Below are positions 41,086-50,073 of a stretch of DNA of 64,000 nt, in pieces. Source of the stretch: Streptomyces guryensis (GTDB taxonomy: Bacteria > Actinomycetota > Actinomycetes > Streptomycetales > Streptomycetaceae); the NCBI RefSeq assembly GCF_021261325.1, contig NZ_JAJSBI010000023.1, forward strand, positions 62,001 to 126,000. The letters run 5' to 3'. The translations under genes and the position numbers were made by a program. Under the pieces are notes generated by a model, which saw nothing but the letters and a program-made list of their open reading frames with translations, made no database searches and was not told where the DNA came from. Numbering within the stretch: the stretch's first letter is position 1; each line of letters begins with the position of its first letter.

Positions 41086-42633
41086 ATGGCTGGCATGCTG
41101 CTAGCCCGCCTGGCCCACGTGTCCCAGGAGGTCGCCGCCACCTCGGCGCGGTCCCGGAAGATCGCTCTGCTCGCCGAGCTGTTCCGGGATGCCGAGGCGG
41201 ACGACGTACCGATCGTGATCCCGTATCTGGCGGGACGGCTCCCGCAGGGGCGGCTCGGCGTCGGCTGGAAGGTTCTCAGCCGCCCGGTCGCCCCGGCCGG
41301 CGAACCCAGCCTCGCCGTGCGCGAGGTGGACGCCCTCCTCAGCGAGCTGGGCAAGGTCTCGGGCACCGGCTCGCAGGCCGAACGAGCCCGGATGGTAGGG
41401 GAGTTGATGGGCGCGGCCACCGAGGACGAGCAGCGGTACCTGCTCGGGCTGCTCACCGGCGAGGTACGGCAGGGCGCCCTGGACGCCGTCGCCGTCGAGG
41501 GCCTCGCACAGGCCACCGAGGCGCCGCCCGCGGACGTACGCCGGGCGGTGATGCTCGCGGGCTCCCTGCAGACGGTGGCGCAGGCGCTGCTCGCCGACGG
41601 GCCGGCGGCCCTGGACCGCTTCCGGCTCACCGTCGGCCGCCCGGTCCTGCCGATGCTGGCGCACAGCGCCTCCTCGGTGGCCGAGGCGGTCGACAAGCTC
41701 GGCGCGTGCGCGGTCGAGGAGAAGCTGGACGGCATCCGCGTGCAGGTCCACCGGGACGGCGACAGCGTACGGATCTACACCCGCACCCTCGACGACATCA
41801 CCGACCGGCTGCCCGAACTCACCGCCGCGGCACTGGAGTTGAACGGGCGCCGGTTCATCCTGGACGGCGAGGTGATCTCCTTCGGGGCGGACGGGCGGCC
41901 GCGGTCCTTCCAGGAGACGGCCGGGCGCGTCGGCTCGCGCGTGGACGTGGCGACGGCCGCCGAGACGGTCCCCGTCTCCCCCGTCTTCTTCGACGCGCTG
42001 TCCGTCGACGACCGCGACCTGCTCGACCTGCCCTTCGCCGAACGGCACGCCGAACTGGCCCGGCTGGTCCCCGAGCCGATGCGGGTCCGCCGGGCCTTGG
42101 TGTCCGGCCCGCAGGACGTGGCCGAGGCGGAGCGCTTCCTCGCCGTCACGCTGGAGCGCGGCCACGAGGGCGTCGTCGTGAAGGGCCTCGACGCCGCGTA
42201 CAGCGCCGGCCGGCGCGGCGCGTCGTGGCTGAAGGTCAAGCCCGTGCACACGCTCGACCTGGTGGTGCTCGCCGCCGAGTGGGGCCACGGCCGCCGCACC
42301 GGCAAGCTCTCCAACCTGCACCTCGGCGCCCGCACCGCCGACGGCACCTTCGCCATGCTCGGCAAGACCTTCAAGGGCATGACCGACGCGATGCTCACCT
42401 GGCAGACCGAGCGTCTGCAGGAGCTGGCCACGGACACCAACGGCCACGTGGTGACCGTACGCCCCGAACTCGTCGTCGAGATCGCCTACGACGGCCTGCA
42501 GAGGTCCACCCGCTACCCGGCCGGCGTCACCCTCCGCTTCGCCCGCGTGGTCCGCTACCGCGAGGACAAGCGGCCGGAGGAGGCGGACACGGTCGAGACG
42601 CTGCTCGCCGCGCACCCGGAGGTGAAGCCATGA
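41086..42633 (+). CDS. ATP-dependent DNA ligase
   Basis: A 515-residue ligase that seals DNA nicks with ATP. The adenylated Lys213 is in VEEKLDGIRVQVHRDG; other nucleotidyl-transferase motifs are FILDGEVISFG, FFDALSVDD, GHEGVVVKGLDAAY and SWLKVKPVHTLDLVVL. An N-terminal helical DNA-binding region (about 1-190) and an OB-fold end are present, giving the length of the LigB type. An ATG three codons later (MLLARLAHVSQ) may be the real start. It is accessory to the NAD-dependent LigA expected elsewhere. The stop overlaps the Nudix start, so both may serve DNA repair. Confidence 0.95.
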   Translation: MAGMLLARLAHVSQEVAATSARSRKIALLAELFRDAEADDVPIVIPYLAGRLPQGRLGVGWKVLSRPVAPAGEPSLAVREVDALLSELGKVSGTGSQAERARMVGELMGAATEDEQRYLLGLLTGEVRQGALDAVAVEGLAQATEAPPADVRRAVMLAGSLQTVAQALLADGPAALDRFRLTVGRPVLPMLAHSASSVAEAVDKLGACAVEEKLDGIRVQVHRDGDSVRIYTRTLDDITDRLPELTAAALELNGRRFILDGEVISFGADGRPRSFQETAGRVGSRVDVATAAETVPVSPVFFDALSVDDRDLLDLPFAERHAELARLVPEPMRVRRALVSGPQDVAEAERFLAVTLERGHEGVVVKGLDAAYSAGRRGASWLKVKPVHTLDLVVLAAEWGHGRRTGKLSNLHLGARTADGTFAMLGKTFKGMTDAMLTWQTERLQELATDTNGHVVTVRPELVVEIAYDGLQRSTRYPAGVTLRFARVVRYREDKRPEEADTVETLLAAHPEVKP

Positions 42634-43103
42634 GCGGCAGGCGCAGCGCCGGCCTGCTGTTGTTCCGGCACACCGAGGTCGGCTTGGAGGTATTGCTCGG
42701 TCACATGGGCGGCCCGTTCTTCGCCAAGCGCGACGCTGGGGCGTGGACCGTCCCGAAGGGCGAGTACGAGCCCGAGGAGGAGACGGCCTGGGACGCGGCC
42801 CGGCGCGAGTTCCAGGAGGAGCTCGGGCTGGCGCCGCCCGAGGGCGCGCCGGTGGCGCTGGGCGAGGTCCGGCAGACGGGCGGCAAGACCGTCACGGCCT
42901 GGGCGGTCGAGGCCGATCTCGACCCGGCGACCATCGCCCCCGGCACGTTCCGGATGGAGTGGCCGCCGAGGTCCGGGCAGACCCGGGAGTTCCCCGAACT
43001 GGACCGGGTGGAGTGGTTCGGGCTCGACCGCGCCCGGGATGTGATCGTCAAGGCGCAGTCCGCGTTTCTCGACCGGCTGGCGGAGCACTCGGAGACTGCA
43101 TGA
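42630..43103 (+). CDS. Nudix hydrolase
   Basis: A 157-residue phosphohydrolase. The Nudix box is complete: GEYEPEEETAWDAARREFQE followed by ELGL, with the metal-binding REFQEE. The N-terminus SAGLLLFRHTEVGLEVLLGH and WTVPKGEYEP are typical for diadenosine polyphosphate or damaged-nucleotide hydrolases. ATGA overlap with the ligase stop shows a two-gene operon, which points to nucleotide clean-up in repair (inferred). Confidence 0.93.
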   Translation: MSGRRSAGLLLFRHTEVGLEVLLGHMGGPFFAKRDAGAWTVPKGEYEPEEETAWDAARREFQEELGLAPPEGAPVALGEVRQTGGKTVTAWAVEADLDPATIAPGTFRMEWPPRSGQTREFPELDRVEWFGLDRARDVIVKAQSAFLDRLAEHSETA

Positions 43104-43289
43104 TTCCGGGGGCTGTGCCGTCAGCGGCTCCGCCGCGGGCCCCCGGACCCCCGGCAGAACAGCAGAACAGCAGGGTGGCCGGCGCGGACATCGCGAGGCG
43201 AACCCGAATAACCGCACGGCCGCCCACGCGTTGCGGTCACCGGCAGCGCGCGGGAAGGTCGAACCAAGCCCGCCCCCAGGAGGTCAGCC

Positions 43290-44684
43290 ATGCCCATCGC
43301 GACGGTGAACCCGGCGAACGGCGAGACGCTCAAGAGGTACGAGGCCATGGGCGAGGAGGAGCTCGAGCGCCGGCTCCAGCTCGCGGAGGCGACGTTCCGC
43401 ACATACCGGACGACGCCCTTCGCCGAACGCGCCCGCCTCATGAACAGGGCCGCCGCTCTCCTCGACGACATCCAGCAGGACATCGGCCGCGTCATGACCA
43501 CCGAGATGGGCAAGCCGATCAGGCAGGCGCGTGCGGAGGCCGCCAAGTGCGCCAAGGCGATGCGCTGGTACGCCGACCACGCCGAGGAACTCCTCGCGGA
43601 CGAGGATCCGTCGGAGTTCGACGTGAAGGACTCCGGCGCCTCGCGCGTCCTGGTCCGCTACCGGCCCCTCGGCCCCGTCCTCGCCGTGATGCCGTGGAAC
43701 TTCCCTCTCTGGCAGGTCATCCGGTTCGCGGCGCCCGCGCTGATGGCGGGCAATGTCGGCCTGCTCAAGCACGCCTCGAACGTCCCGCAGACCGCCCTCT
43801 TCCTGGAGGACCTGTTCCACCAGGCGGGCTACCCGGAGGGCTGCTTCCAGACCCTGCTGATCGGCTCCGGCGCCGTCGGCGACCTCCTGCGCGACGAACG
43901 CGTCAAGGCGGCCACCCTCACCGGCAGCGAACCCGCCGGGCGGGCGGTCGCGTCCACCGCCGGGGACATGGTCAAGAAGACGGTGCTGGAGCTGGGCGGC
44001 AGCGACCCGTACGTCGTCATGCCGTCCGCCGACCTCGACCGGGCCGCGCAGATCGCGGTCACCGCGCGCGTGCAGAACAACGGGCAGTCGTGCATCGCCG
44101 CCAAGCGGTTCATCGTGCACACCGACGTCTACGACGCCTTCGCCGAACGCTTCGTCGAGGGCATGAAGGCGCTGAAGGTCGGCGACCCGATGGAGGAGGA
44201 CACGGACGTCGGGCCGCTGTCGAGCGAGCAGGGACGGGACGACCTGGAGGAACTGGTCGAGGACGCGCGGCGGAGCGGGGCGGAGGTGCTGTGCGGTGGC
44301 CATCGGCTGCGCCGGCCCGAGCTGCCCGGCTGGTACTACCCGCCGACCGTGCTCGCCGGCATCACCCGTGAGATGCGCATCCACCGCGAGGAGGCCTTCG
44401 GGCCCGTCGCCACGCTGTATCGCGCGTCCAGCCTCGACGAGGCAGTGCTCATCGCCAACGACTCGCCGTTCGGGCTGAGTTCGAACGTGTGGACGCGGGA
44501 CGAGGCGGAGGTGGACCGCTTCGTACGGGATCTGGAGGCGGGCGCCGTCTATGTCAACGGGATGACGGCCTCCCACCCGGCGTTCCCGTTCGGCGGGGTC
44601 AAGCGGTCCGGTTACGGGCGTGAGCTGTCCGGGCACGGAATCCGGGAGTTCTGCAACATCACGACGGTTTGGCACGGTGCGTGA
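43290..44684 (+). CDS. gabD: NAD(P)-dependent succinate-semialdehyde dehydrogenase
   Basis: A 464-residue aldehyde dehydrogenase. PWNFPLWQVIRFAAPALMAG, the NAD-binding KHASNVPQTALFL, the catalytic Glu234 in LELGGSDPYVVMP and Cys268 in NNGQSCIAAKRFIV are present. The short N-terminus (IATVNPANGETLKRYEAM) and general pattern fit the succinate-semialdehyde subgroup that ends the GABA shunt. CAGGAGGTCAGCC stands before the ATG. It stands alone, with no transaminase gene nearby. Other short-chain aldehydes remain possible. Confidence 0.9.
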   Translation: MPIATVNPANGETLKRYEAMGEEELERRLQLAEATFRTYRTTPFAERARLMNRAAALLDDIQQDIGRVMTTEMGKPIRQARAEAAKCAKAMRWYADHAEELLADEDPSEFDVKDSGASRVLVRYRPLGPVLAVMPWNFPLWQVIRFAAPALMAGNVGLLKHASNVPQTALFLEDLFHQAGYPEGCFQTLLIGSGAVGDLLRDERVKAATLTGSEPAGRAVASTAGDMVKKTVLELGGSDPYVVMPSADLDRAAQIAVTARVQNNGQSCIAAKRFIVHTDVYDAFAERFVEGMKALKVGDPMEEDTDVGPLSSEQGRDDLEELVEDARRSGAEVLCGGHRLRRPELPGWYYPPTVLAGITREMRIHREEAFGPVATLYRASSLDEAVLIANDSPFGLSSNVWTRDEAEVDRFVRDLEAGAVYVNGMTASHPAFPFGGVKRSGYGRELSGHGIREFCNITTVWHGA

Positions 44685-44709
44685 GTGCTGCGCGGCTAAC
44701 ATCCCGGTT

Positions 44710-44946
44710 GTGAACCGCGAAGTGACTCTGCCTCTGATCGTCGATGACCGCGGTGTCCTGCAGGTGGCTGCGGTCGATGTGAGCAAGCTTCTGCGGACGG
44801 TGGGTGGGAGGTGGCTGCACCTGGTCGAGACCGGGGAGGACGGACTCGATGAGGACACGGTGGCGGCGTTGACCATCGAGCTGGCGAAACTGGCCGATCG
44901 TATTGATGTGGCGTGTATTGCTCACAGCAGCGGGAGCGCGCCGTAG
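44710..44946 (+). CDS. Small DUF6213-like protein (78 aa)
   Basis: A GTG starts 78 residues: VNREVTLPLIVDDRGVLQVA, DVSKLLRTVGGRWLHLVETG, then two amphipathic helices (EDTVAALTIELAKLADRIDV). I recall near-identical small proteins across Streptomyces, assigned to DUF6213, with no known role. No membrane span or signal. The ribosome site is weak. It follows the aldehyde dehydrogenase after 25 bases and could be co-transcribed. Confidence 0.65.
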   Translation: MNREVTLPLIVDDRGVLQVAAVDVSKLLRTVGGRWLHLVETGEDGLDEDTVAALTIELAKLADRIDVACIAHSSGSAP

Positions 44947-44965
44947 GGGTCGCGGTTTTGATGAC

Positions 44966-45039
44966 GCCGTCTGCAGACCGTATGTGGCTTGTCGCGCCCA
45001 CGCGGCGGAGCCGCAAATCGATACAGCCCAGCGCCCCTA
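44966..45039 (-). repeat. Intergenic repeat copy 2 (reverse orientation)
   Basis: On the complement it reads TAGGGGCGCTGGGCTGTATC, then GATTTGCGGCTCCGCCGCGT and GGGCGCGACAAGCCAC, ending in the GTCTGCAGAC palindrome. It begins exactly at the stop codon of the TenA-like gene (45037-45039) and lies between convergent genes. Confidence 0.7.
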
Positions 45040-45702
45040 TTGGGCCAGCTGCAGCAATGTCGACCAGAACAGTGACTCGTAGCTTTGGAGCAGGCGGCCG
45101 TAGCCGTGTGCTCGGTCCTCGTTGAGGAATCCCGTGTCCAGGCCTGCCTGCACTGCCGACGTCGCCCTCTGGTCCAGCTCAGGGGCCGGTCGGGCGAAGA
45201 AGTCGAAGAACGCGCAGGCCTCGTCCCTGAAGTCGTAGTGGACGCGGAGGGACTCGGCGATGGTTGCGCAATAGCCGCCCCATGCCGAGAAGTTGGCGGT
45301 GATGGCCAGGACCGCGTCGGTCGGGGAGGCGTTGAGGGCGAGCCAGGCGACGTAGGACGGGTAGGCCTGGCAGCCCGGCAGGGGCTCGTAGGCGATCGTC
45401 CTCGCCTCGTCGATGCCGCATGCTTCCGCGAACGGCTGCAGCCGTTCGGCTGCCAGCGCCTCGCCGTCGGCGAGCATCTCGAAGAACGCGGCGGCCTCCG
45501 GTTCCTCCGCGGCGCGTTGGGCCAGATGGAGGAACGCAAGGCGGTCCGCCGGGATCACCCAGCGCTGTTCCAGAGCCAGCGTGGCGAGCGTGTCGCGGGA
45601 GGCCTCGCCCCGGGCGATGAGGGGGACGATGGGGTTGGCCTGCGGGTCCGGGGCGAGTTTCGCGGTGGTCGTCTCCAGCAGTTCCGTGGCCGTACGCGTC
45701 AT
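45037..45702 (-). CDS. TenA/heme-oxygenase-fold protein
   Basis: A 221-residue all-helical protein. It reads as the TenA/THI-4 fold: LARGEASRDTLATLALEQRW-like block, AFFEMLADGEALAAERLQPF, GYCATIAESLRVHYDFRDEA and FFDFFARPAPELDQRATSAV. TenA proteins salvage thiamin pyrimidine, but many relatives do other chemistry. Here it diverges from the rppA operon, so a role in pigment formation or its regulation is possible. I chose the ATG at 45702 with GGAGG five bases upstream; an ATG four codons earlier also fits. The gene ends inside a repeat. Confidence 0.75.
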   Translation of the reverse strand: MTRTATELLETTTAKLAPDPQANPIVPLIARGEASRDTLATLALEQRWVIPADRLAFLHLAQRAAEEPEAAAFFEMLADGEALAAERLQPFAEACGIDEARTIAYEPLPGCQAYPSYVAWLALNASPTDAVLAITANFSAWGGYCATIAESLRVHYDFRDEACAFFDFFARPAPELDQRATSAVQAGLDTGFLNEDRAHGYGRLLQSYESLFWSTLLQLAQ

Positions 45703-45808
45703 TGCGTCCTCCATGCGCTCGGATGTGGGGCTCCTGCCTCGACCTTGGCACGGGGTCCCCGATACGGAGTAGTCCGGCGCGAGATCGTCGCCTTGTCGGG
45801 TGATCGTG

Positions 45809-45833
45809 GGTGAACCACCCCCAGAGGTGAACC
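45809..45833 (+). promoter_or_regulatory. Direct repeats upstream of rppA
   Basis: GGTGAACC occurs twice (45809-45816 and 45826-45833), 17 bases apart, about 55-75 bases before the rppA start. The first also lies in the inverted pair GTGG-GTGAA-CCAC. They are candidates for a regulator binding site in the gap shared with the TenA-like gene. Confidence 0.4.
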
Positions 45834-45885
45834 CTTTTCGACCCGGGGGCCGAAAGCCTTCCGGACGGCGAAAGCAGGACGGTTC

Positions 45886-46950
45886 ATGGCGACTTTGTGC
45901 AGACCCTCGGTGTCCGTCCCAGAGCACGTGATCACGATGGAGGAGACGCTGGAGCTGGCCCGCTCCCGCCACGCCGACCATCCACAACTGCCGCTGGCCC
46001 TCCGGCTGATCGAGAACACCGGCGTACGCACCCGGCACATCGTGCAGCCGATCGAAGAGACGCTGAAGCATCCCGGTTTCGAGGAGCGCAACAAGGTCTA
46101 CCAGGCCGAGGCGAAGGCCCGGGTCCCCGCCGTCATACAGCGGGCACTCGACGACGCGGAGCTCCTCACCAAAGACATCGATGTCATCATCTACGTGTCC
46201 TGCACGGGCTTCATGATGCCCTCGCTCACGGCCTGGCTGATCAACGAGATGGGCTTCGACAGCACCACCCGCCAGATACCCATAGCCCAGCTCGGTTGTG
46301 CGGCAGGCGGAGCCGCGATCAACCGGGCGCACGACTTCTGCTCCGCCTACCCCGACGCCAACGCGCTGATCGTGGCCTGCGAGTTCTGCTCGCTGTGCTA
46401 TCAGCCCACCGACCTGGGCGTCGGGTCCCTGCTCTCCAACGGCCTGTTCGGCGACGGGATCGCCGCCGCGGTGGTGCGCGGACAGGGCGGCGAGGGCATC
46501 GAGCTGGTGCGCAACGGCTCGTACCTGATCCCCAAGACCGAGGAGTGGATCATGTACGACGTCCGGGAGACCGGGTTCCACTTCCTGCTGGACAAGCGGG
46601 TGCCGGGCACGATGGAACCCCTCGCGCCGGCCCTGCAGGAGCTGGCCGGTCTGCACGGCTGGGACGCCTCCGACCTGGACTTCTACATCATCCACGCCGG
46701 CGGCCCGCGCATTCTCGACGACCTCAGCAAGTTTCTGCAGGTCGACCCGCACGCGTTCCGGTTCAGCCGGGCCACGCTCACCGAGTACGGCAACATCGCC
46801 AGCGCCGTCGTGCTCGACGCGCTGCGCCGGATGTTCGACGAGGGCGGCGCGCAGCACCGGGCGCGCGGGCTGCTGGCCGGGTTCGGGCCCGGCATCACCG
46901 CGGAGATGGCGCTGGGCCACTGGCACAGTCCCGACGACAGGATGGCATGA
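45886..46950 (+). CDS. rppA: Type III polyketide synthase, 1,3,6,8-tetrahydroxynaphthalene synthase
   Basis: A 354-residue chalcone-synthase-like enzyme that makes tetrahydroxynaphthalene from five malonyl-CoA. The catalytic triad is at the expected RppA positions: Cys138 (QLGCAAGG), His270 (FYIIHAGG) and Asn303 (TEYGNIAS). VSCTGFMMPSLTAWLINEMG is also typical. It heads a three-gene cluster with a CYP158-type P450 and a cupin, the known route to flaviolin and its dimers, which are brown pigments with a UV-shielding role. The P450 follows after 7 bases. Full length. Confidence 0.95.
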   Translation: MATLCRPSVSVPEHVITMEETLELARSRHADHPQLPLALRLIENTGVRTRHIVQPIEETLKHPGFEERNKVYQAEAKARVPAVIQRALDDAELLTKDIDVIIYVSCTGFMMPSLTAWLINEMGFDSTTRQIPIAQLGCAAGGAAINRAHDFCSAYPDANALIVACEFCSLCYQPTDLGVGSLLSNGLFGDGIAAAVVRGQGGEGIELVRNGSYLIPKTEEWIMYDVRETGFHFLLDKRVPGTMEPLAPALQELAGLHGWDASDLDFYIIHAGGPRILDDLSKFLQVDPHAFRFSRATLTEYGNIASAVVLDALRRMFDEGGAQHRARGLLAGFGPGITAEMALGHWHSPDDRMA

Positions 46951-46957
46951 GGACCGC

Positions 46958-48172
46958 ATGGCTGAAGAGACCCTCACCGAGACCCTCCCCCCGATCCGGC
47001 ACTGGCCGGCCCTCGACCTGACCGGCGTCGACTTCGACCCGGTGCTGACCGAGCTGATGCGTGAGGGCCCCGTGACCCGCGTCCAGCTGCCCAACGGGGA
47101 GGGCTGGGCCTGGCTGGTCACGCGCTACGACGACGTACGCATGGTGACCAACGACCCCCGTTTCAGCCGTGAGGCGGTCATGGACCAGCCGGTCACCCGG
47201 CTCGCCCCGCACTTCATCCCGCAGCGCGGCGCGGTCGGTTTCCTCGATCCGCCGGACCACACCCGGCTGCGCCGCTCGGTGGCCGCCGCGTTCACGGCGA
47301 AGGGCGTGGAGCGGGTGCGCGAGCGGTCCCGGCGGCTGCTGGACGAGCTGGTCGACGAGCTGCTGCAGGACGGGCCGCCCGCGGACCTCACCGCAACCGT
47401 GCTCAGTCCCTTCCCCATCGCGGTGATCTGCGAGCTGATGGGCGTGCCGGCCGCCGACCGGCACGGCATGCACACCTGGACGCAGCTGATCCTGTCCTCC
47501 TCGCACGGCGCGAAGGTCAGCGAGAAGGCCAAGAACGAGATGGGCGCCTACTTCGCCGACCTCATCGGGCTCCGGGAGGGCAGCTCCGGCGAGGACGTGA
47601 CGTCCCTGCTCGGTGCCGCCGTCGGCCGTGACGAGATCACCCTGGAGGAGGCCGTGGGCCTCGCCGTGCTCCTCCAGATCGGCGGCGAGGCGGTCACCAA
47701 CAACAGCGGCCAGATGTTCTACCTCCTGCTGACCCGCCGGGACCTGGCCGAGCGCCTGCGCGCGGAGCCCGAGACCCGTCCCCAGGCCATCGACGAACTG
47801 CTGCGCTACATCCCGCACCGCAACGCGGTCGGTCTCTCGCGCATCGCGATGCAGGACGTGGAGATCAGGGGCGTACGGATCCGCGCGGGCGACCCGATCT
47901 ACGTCTCCTACCTGGCCGCCAACCGCGACCCGGACGTCTTCCCCGACCCGGAGACGATCGACTTCACCCGCGCCCCGAACCCCCATGTGTCGTTCGGCTT
48001 CGGCCCGCACTACTGCCCGGGCGGCATGCTGGCCCGGCTGGAGTCGCAACTGCTCGTCGACGCGCTGCTGGACCGGATTCCGGGCCTGAGGCTCGCGGTA
48101 CCGCCCGGCCAGGTGCCGTTCAAGAAGGGTGCGTTGATCCGCGGTCCCGAAGCCCTGCCGGTCACATGGTGA
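46958..48172 (+). CDS. Cytochrome P450, CYP158A-like flaviolin-coupling enzyme
   Basis: A 404-residue soluble P450. The heme ligand Cys353 is in FGFGPHYCPGGMLA, and the ExxR is in IDELLRYIPHRNAVGL region. The I-helix reads IGGEAVTNNSG: the usual acid-alcohol pair is replaced by Ala245-Val246. This is a known feature of CYP158A2, where water and substrate hydroxyls do the proton relay. Together with rppA this strongly supports oxidative coupling of flaviolin to dimers and trimers. Redox partners are not encoded here. It lies between rppA and the cupin gene with gaps of 7 bases. Confidence 0.93.
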   Translation: MAEETLTETLPPIRHWPALDLTGVDFDPVLTELMREGPVTRVQLPNGEGWAWLVTRYDDVRMVTNDPRFSREAVMDQPVTRLAPHFIPQRGAVGFLDPPDHTRLRRSVAAAFTAKGVERVRERSRRLLDELVDELLQDGPPADLTATVLSPFPIAVICELMGVPAADRHGMHTWTQLILSSSHGAKVSEKAKNEMGAYFADLIGLREGSSGEDVTSLLGAAVGRDEITLEEAVGLAVLLQIGGEAVTNNSGQMFYLLLTRRDLAERLRAEPETRPQAIDELLRYIPHRNAVGLSRIAMQDVEIRGVRIRAGDPIYVSYLAANRDPDVFPDPETIDFTRAPNPHVSFGFGPHYCPGGMLARLESQLLVDALLDRIPGLRLAVPPGQVPFKKGALIRGPEALPVTW

Positions 48173-48179
48173 GCAGCCG

Positions 48180-48701
48180 GTGACGGCGACGGAGGGCCTG
48201 CTGGTACCGCCGGGCCACGGCCGGGTCGTGGAGACCCCGGCGCAGCGCGTGACGTTCAAGGTGACCGGCACGCACTCGCGCACGGCGTCCACCTTCGAGG
48301 TGGAGGTACCGCCCGGCTTCGACGTCGGCGCCCATGTGCACACGCGCAGCGAGGAGTTGTTCTACGTGCTCGAAGGCGAACTGGACGTCCTCGCGTTCGA
48401 GCCGCGGGTACGGACCCCCGACAACTGGCAGCGCTGGGAGTCGAGTTCGGGCAGCCGCGTGGTCCGGGCGACCCCCGGCACGGTCATCGTCGTACCACCG
48501 GGCTGCCCGCACGCGTTCGCCAACCCGACGGACACCCCCGCGAAGATGTTCTTCCAGGCGTCGCCGCCTCCGGATCACGAGCGCTATTTCGAGGAACTGC
48601 TGGAGATCCTGGGCAGCGGCGGCCCACCGGACCACCAGGCAATCGAGGACCTGCGCCGCCGCTACGACATCGAACAACTCACGCCCCTGAAACACCGGTG
48701 A
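48180..48701 (+). CDS. Cupin monooxygenase, MomA-like (flaviolin formation)
   Basis: A 173-residue single-cupin protein. The two cupin motifs are GAHVHTRSEELFYVLEGELD (His, His, Glu) and VVPPGCPHAFANPT (His), so a metal is likely held by them. In known clusters a cupin next to rppA turns tetrahydroxynaphthalene into flaviolin (MomA). GTG start, 7 bases after the P450 stop, with a poor ribosome site, so coupling is likely. It is the last gene of the pigment operon. Confidence 0.83.
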   Translation: MTATEGLLVPPGHGRVVETPAQRVTFKVTGTHSRTASTFEVEVPPGFDVGAHVHTRSEELFYVLEGELDVLAFEPRVRTPDNWQRWESSSGSRVVRATPGTVIVVPPGCPHAFANPTDTPAKMFFQASPPPDHERYFEELLEILGSGGPPDHQAIEDLRRRYDIEQLTPLKHR

Positions 48702-48715
48702 GGCAAGCGCTCTGA

Positions 48716-48787
48716 AGGGGCGCGGGGCCGTGTCGATATGCGACTCCGCCGCGTGGGCGCGGTCAACCGCACTCAGCCCGCAGACCG
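48716..48787 (+). repeat. Intergenic repeat copy 3
   Basis: GGGGCGCGGGGCCGTGTCGA (from 48717), then ATATGCGACTCCGCCGCGTG and GGCGCGGTCAACCGCAC, ending CCCGCAGACC. It lies 14 bases after the cupin stop and between convergent genes. Same family as the copies at 40967, 44966 and 60637. Confidence 0.7.
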
Positions 48788-48812
48788 AATCACGCAGCCC
48801 CCTCCTGCGGCG

Positions 48813-50042
48813 CTACCGAATCGGCATCCCCGACAAGGTCCGGGCAATCACCAACCGCTGGATCTCACTCGTACCCTCGAAGATGGTGTAAATCGCGGCG
48901 TCCCGGTGCATCCGCTCCACCGGGTACTCCCGGGTGTAACCGTTGCCCCCAAGAATCTGCACCGCCTGCGCGGTGACCTTCTTCGCCGTCTCGCTCGCGA
49001 ACAGCTTCGACATGGAACCCTCGGCGGCCGTGAACTGCTTGCCGTTGACCGCCATCCAGGACGCGCGCCAGACCAGCAGTCGGGCGGCGTCGATCGAGGT
49101 GCGCATGTCCGCGAGCTGGAAGGCCACGCCCTGGTTGTCGATGATCGGCCGCCCGAACTGCTCCCGCGTCATCGCGTAGTCGAGAGCCACCTCGTACGCG
49201 GCCCGGGCGGTACCGACCGCCATGGCTCCCACCGCGGGACGGCTCGCCTCGAACGTGGCCATCGCGGCGTTCTTCACGCGCTCACCGTTGCCGGCCTTGG
49301 CCCGCTCCCGGGCACGGGCGAGGCGCTCGTCGAGCTTCGCCTTGCCGCCGAGGAGGCAGGAGCCGGGGACACGTACGCTCTCCAGGACGACCTCGGCGGT
49401 GTGCGAGGCGCGGATGCCGTGCTTCTTGAACTTCTGGCCCTGGGACAGGCCCGGCGTGTTCGGCGGGACGATGAAGGACGCATGGCCCTTGGAGCCGAGC
49501 TCCGGGTCGACGACCGCGACCACGACGTGGACATTGGCGATGCCGCCGTTCGTCGCCCAGGTCTTCGTGCCGTTGAGCACCCACTCGTCCTTGGCCTCGT
49601 CGTACACCGCACGCGTGCGCATGGAGGCCACGTCGGAGCCTGCGTCGGGCTCGGAGGAGCAGAACGCGGCGACCTTGACGTCGTTCGCGTCGCCGTACAT
49701 CTGCGGGATCCAGGTGCCGATCTGTTCCTCGGTTCCGTTGGCGAGAACGCCCACGGCGGCCAGACCGGTGCCTACGATCGACAGGGCGATGCCCGCGTCG
49801 CCCCAGAACAGCTCCTCCATGGCCATCGGAATGCCCAGGCCGGTGGGGTCGAAGTACTGCTGGGCGTAGAAGTCGAGGGAGTAGATGCCTACCTTTGCGG
49901 CCTCCTGGATGACCGGCCAGGGAGTCTCCTCACGCTCGTCCCATTCGGCGGCCGCGGGGCGGATGACGTCGGCGGCGAAGCCGTGCAGCCAGTCCCGGAC
50001 CTCCTTCTGTTCGTCGTTGAGCTCCATGGTGAACTCGGCCAT
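48813..50042 (-). CDS. Acyl-CoA dehydrogenase
   Basis: A 409-residue FAD enzyme. VKVAAFCSSEPDAGSDVASM, WVLNGTKTWATNGGIANVHV, the hinge KKHGIRASHTAEVVLESVRV, and EYPVERMHRDAAIYTIFEGT near the end with the catalytic Glu are all present. It is a full-length single-domain enzyme for acyl-CoA oxidation with electron transfer flavoprotein as acceptor. The gene is divergent from a TetR regulator, and tandem GTTAC...GTAAC sites lie in the shared gap, so it is probably repressed by that TetR and induced by an acyl-CoA or fatty acid (inferred). Confidence 0.93.
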   Translation of the reverse strand: MAEFTMELNDEQKEVRDWLHGFAADVIRPAAAEWDEREETPWPVIQEAAKVGIYSLDFYAQQYFDPTGLGIPMAMEELFWGDAGIALSIVGTGLAAVGVLANGTEEQIGTWIPQMYGDANDVKVAAFCSSEPDAGSDVASMRTRAVYDEAKDEWVLNGTKTWATNGGIANVHVVVAVVDPELGSKGHASFIVPPNTPGLSQGQKFKKHGIRASHTAEVVLESVRVPGSCLLGGKAKLDERLARARERAKAGNGERVKNAAMATFEASRPAVGAMAVGTARAAYEVALDYAMTREQFGRPIIDNQGVAFQLADMRTSIDAARLLVWRASWMAVNGKQFTAAEGSMSKLFASETAKKVTAQAVQILGGNGYTREYPVERMHRDAAIYTIFEGTSEIQRLVIARTLSGMPIR

Positions 50043-50073
50043 GACCCCTCCAGCGGCGGCAGTGCTCTTGCGT

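Noticed and set aside
45037..45702. TenA-like gene as a thiamin-salvage operon with a TPP riboswitch
   Set aside because: No thi-box sequence is visible upstream and no thiamin genes are adjacent.
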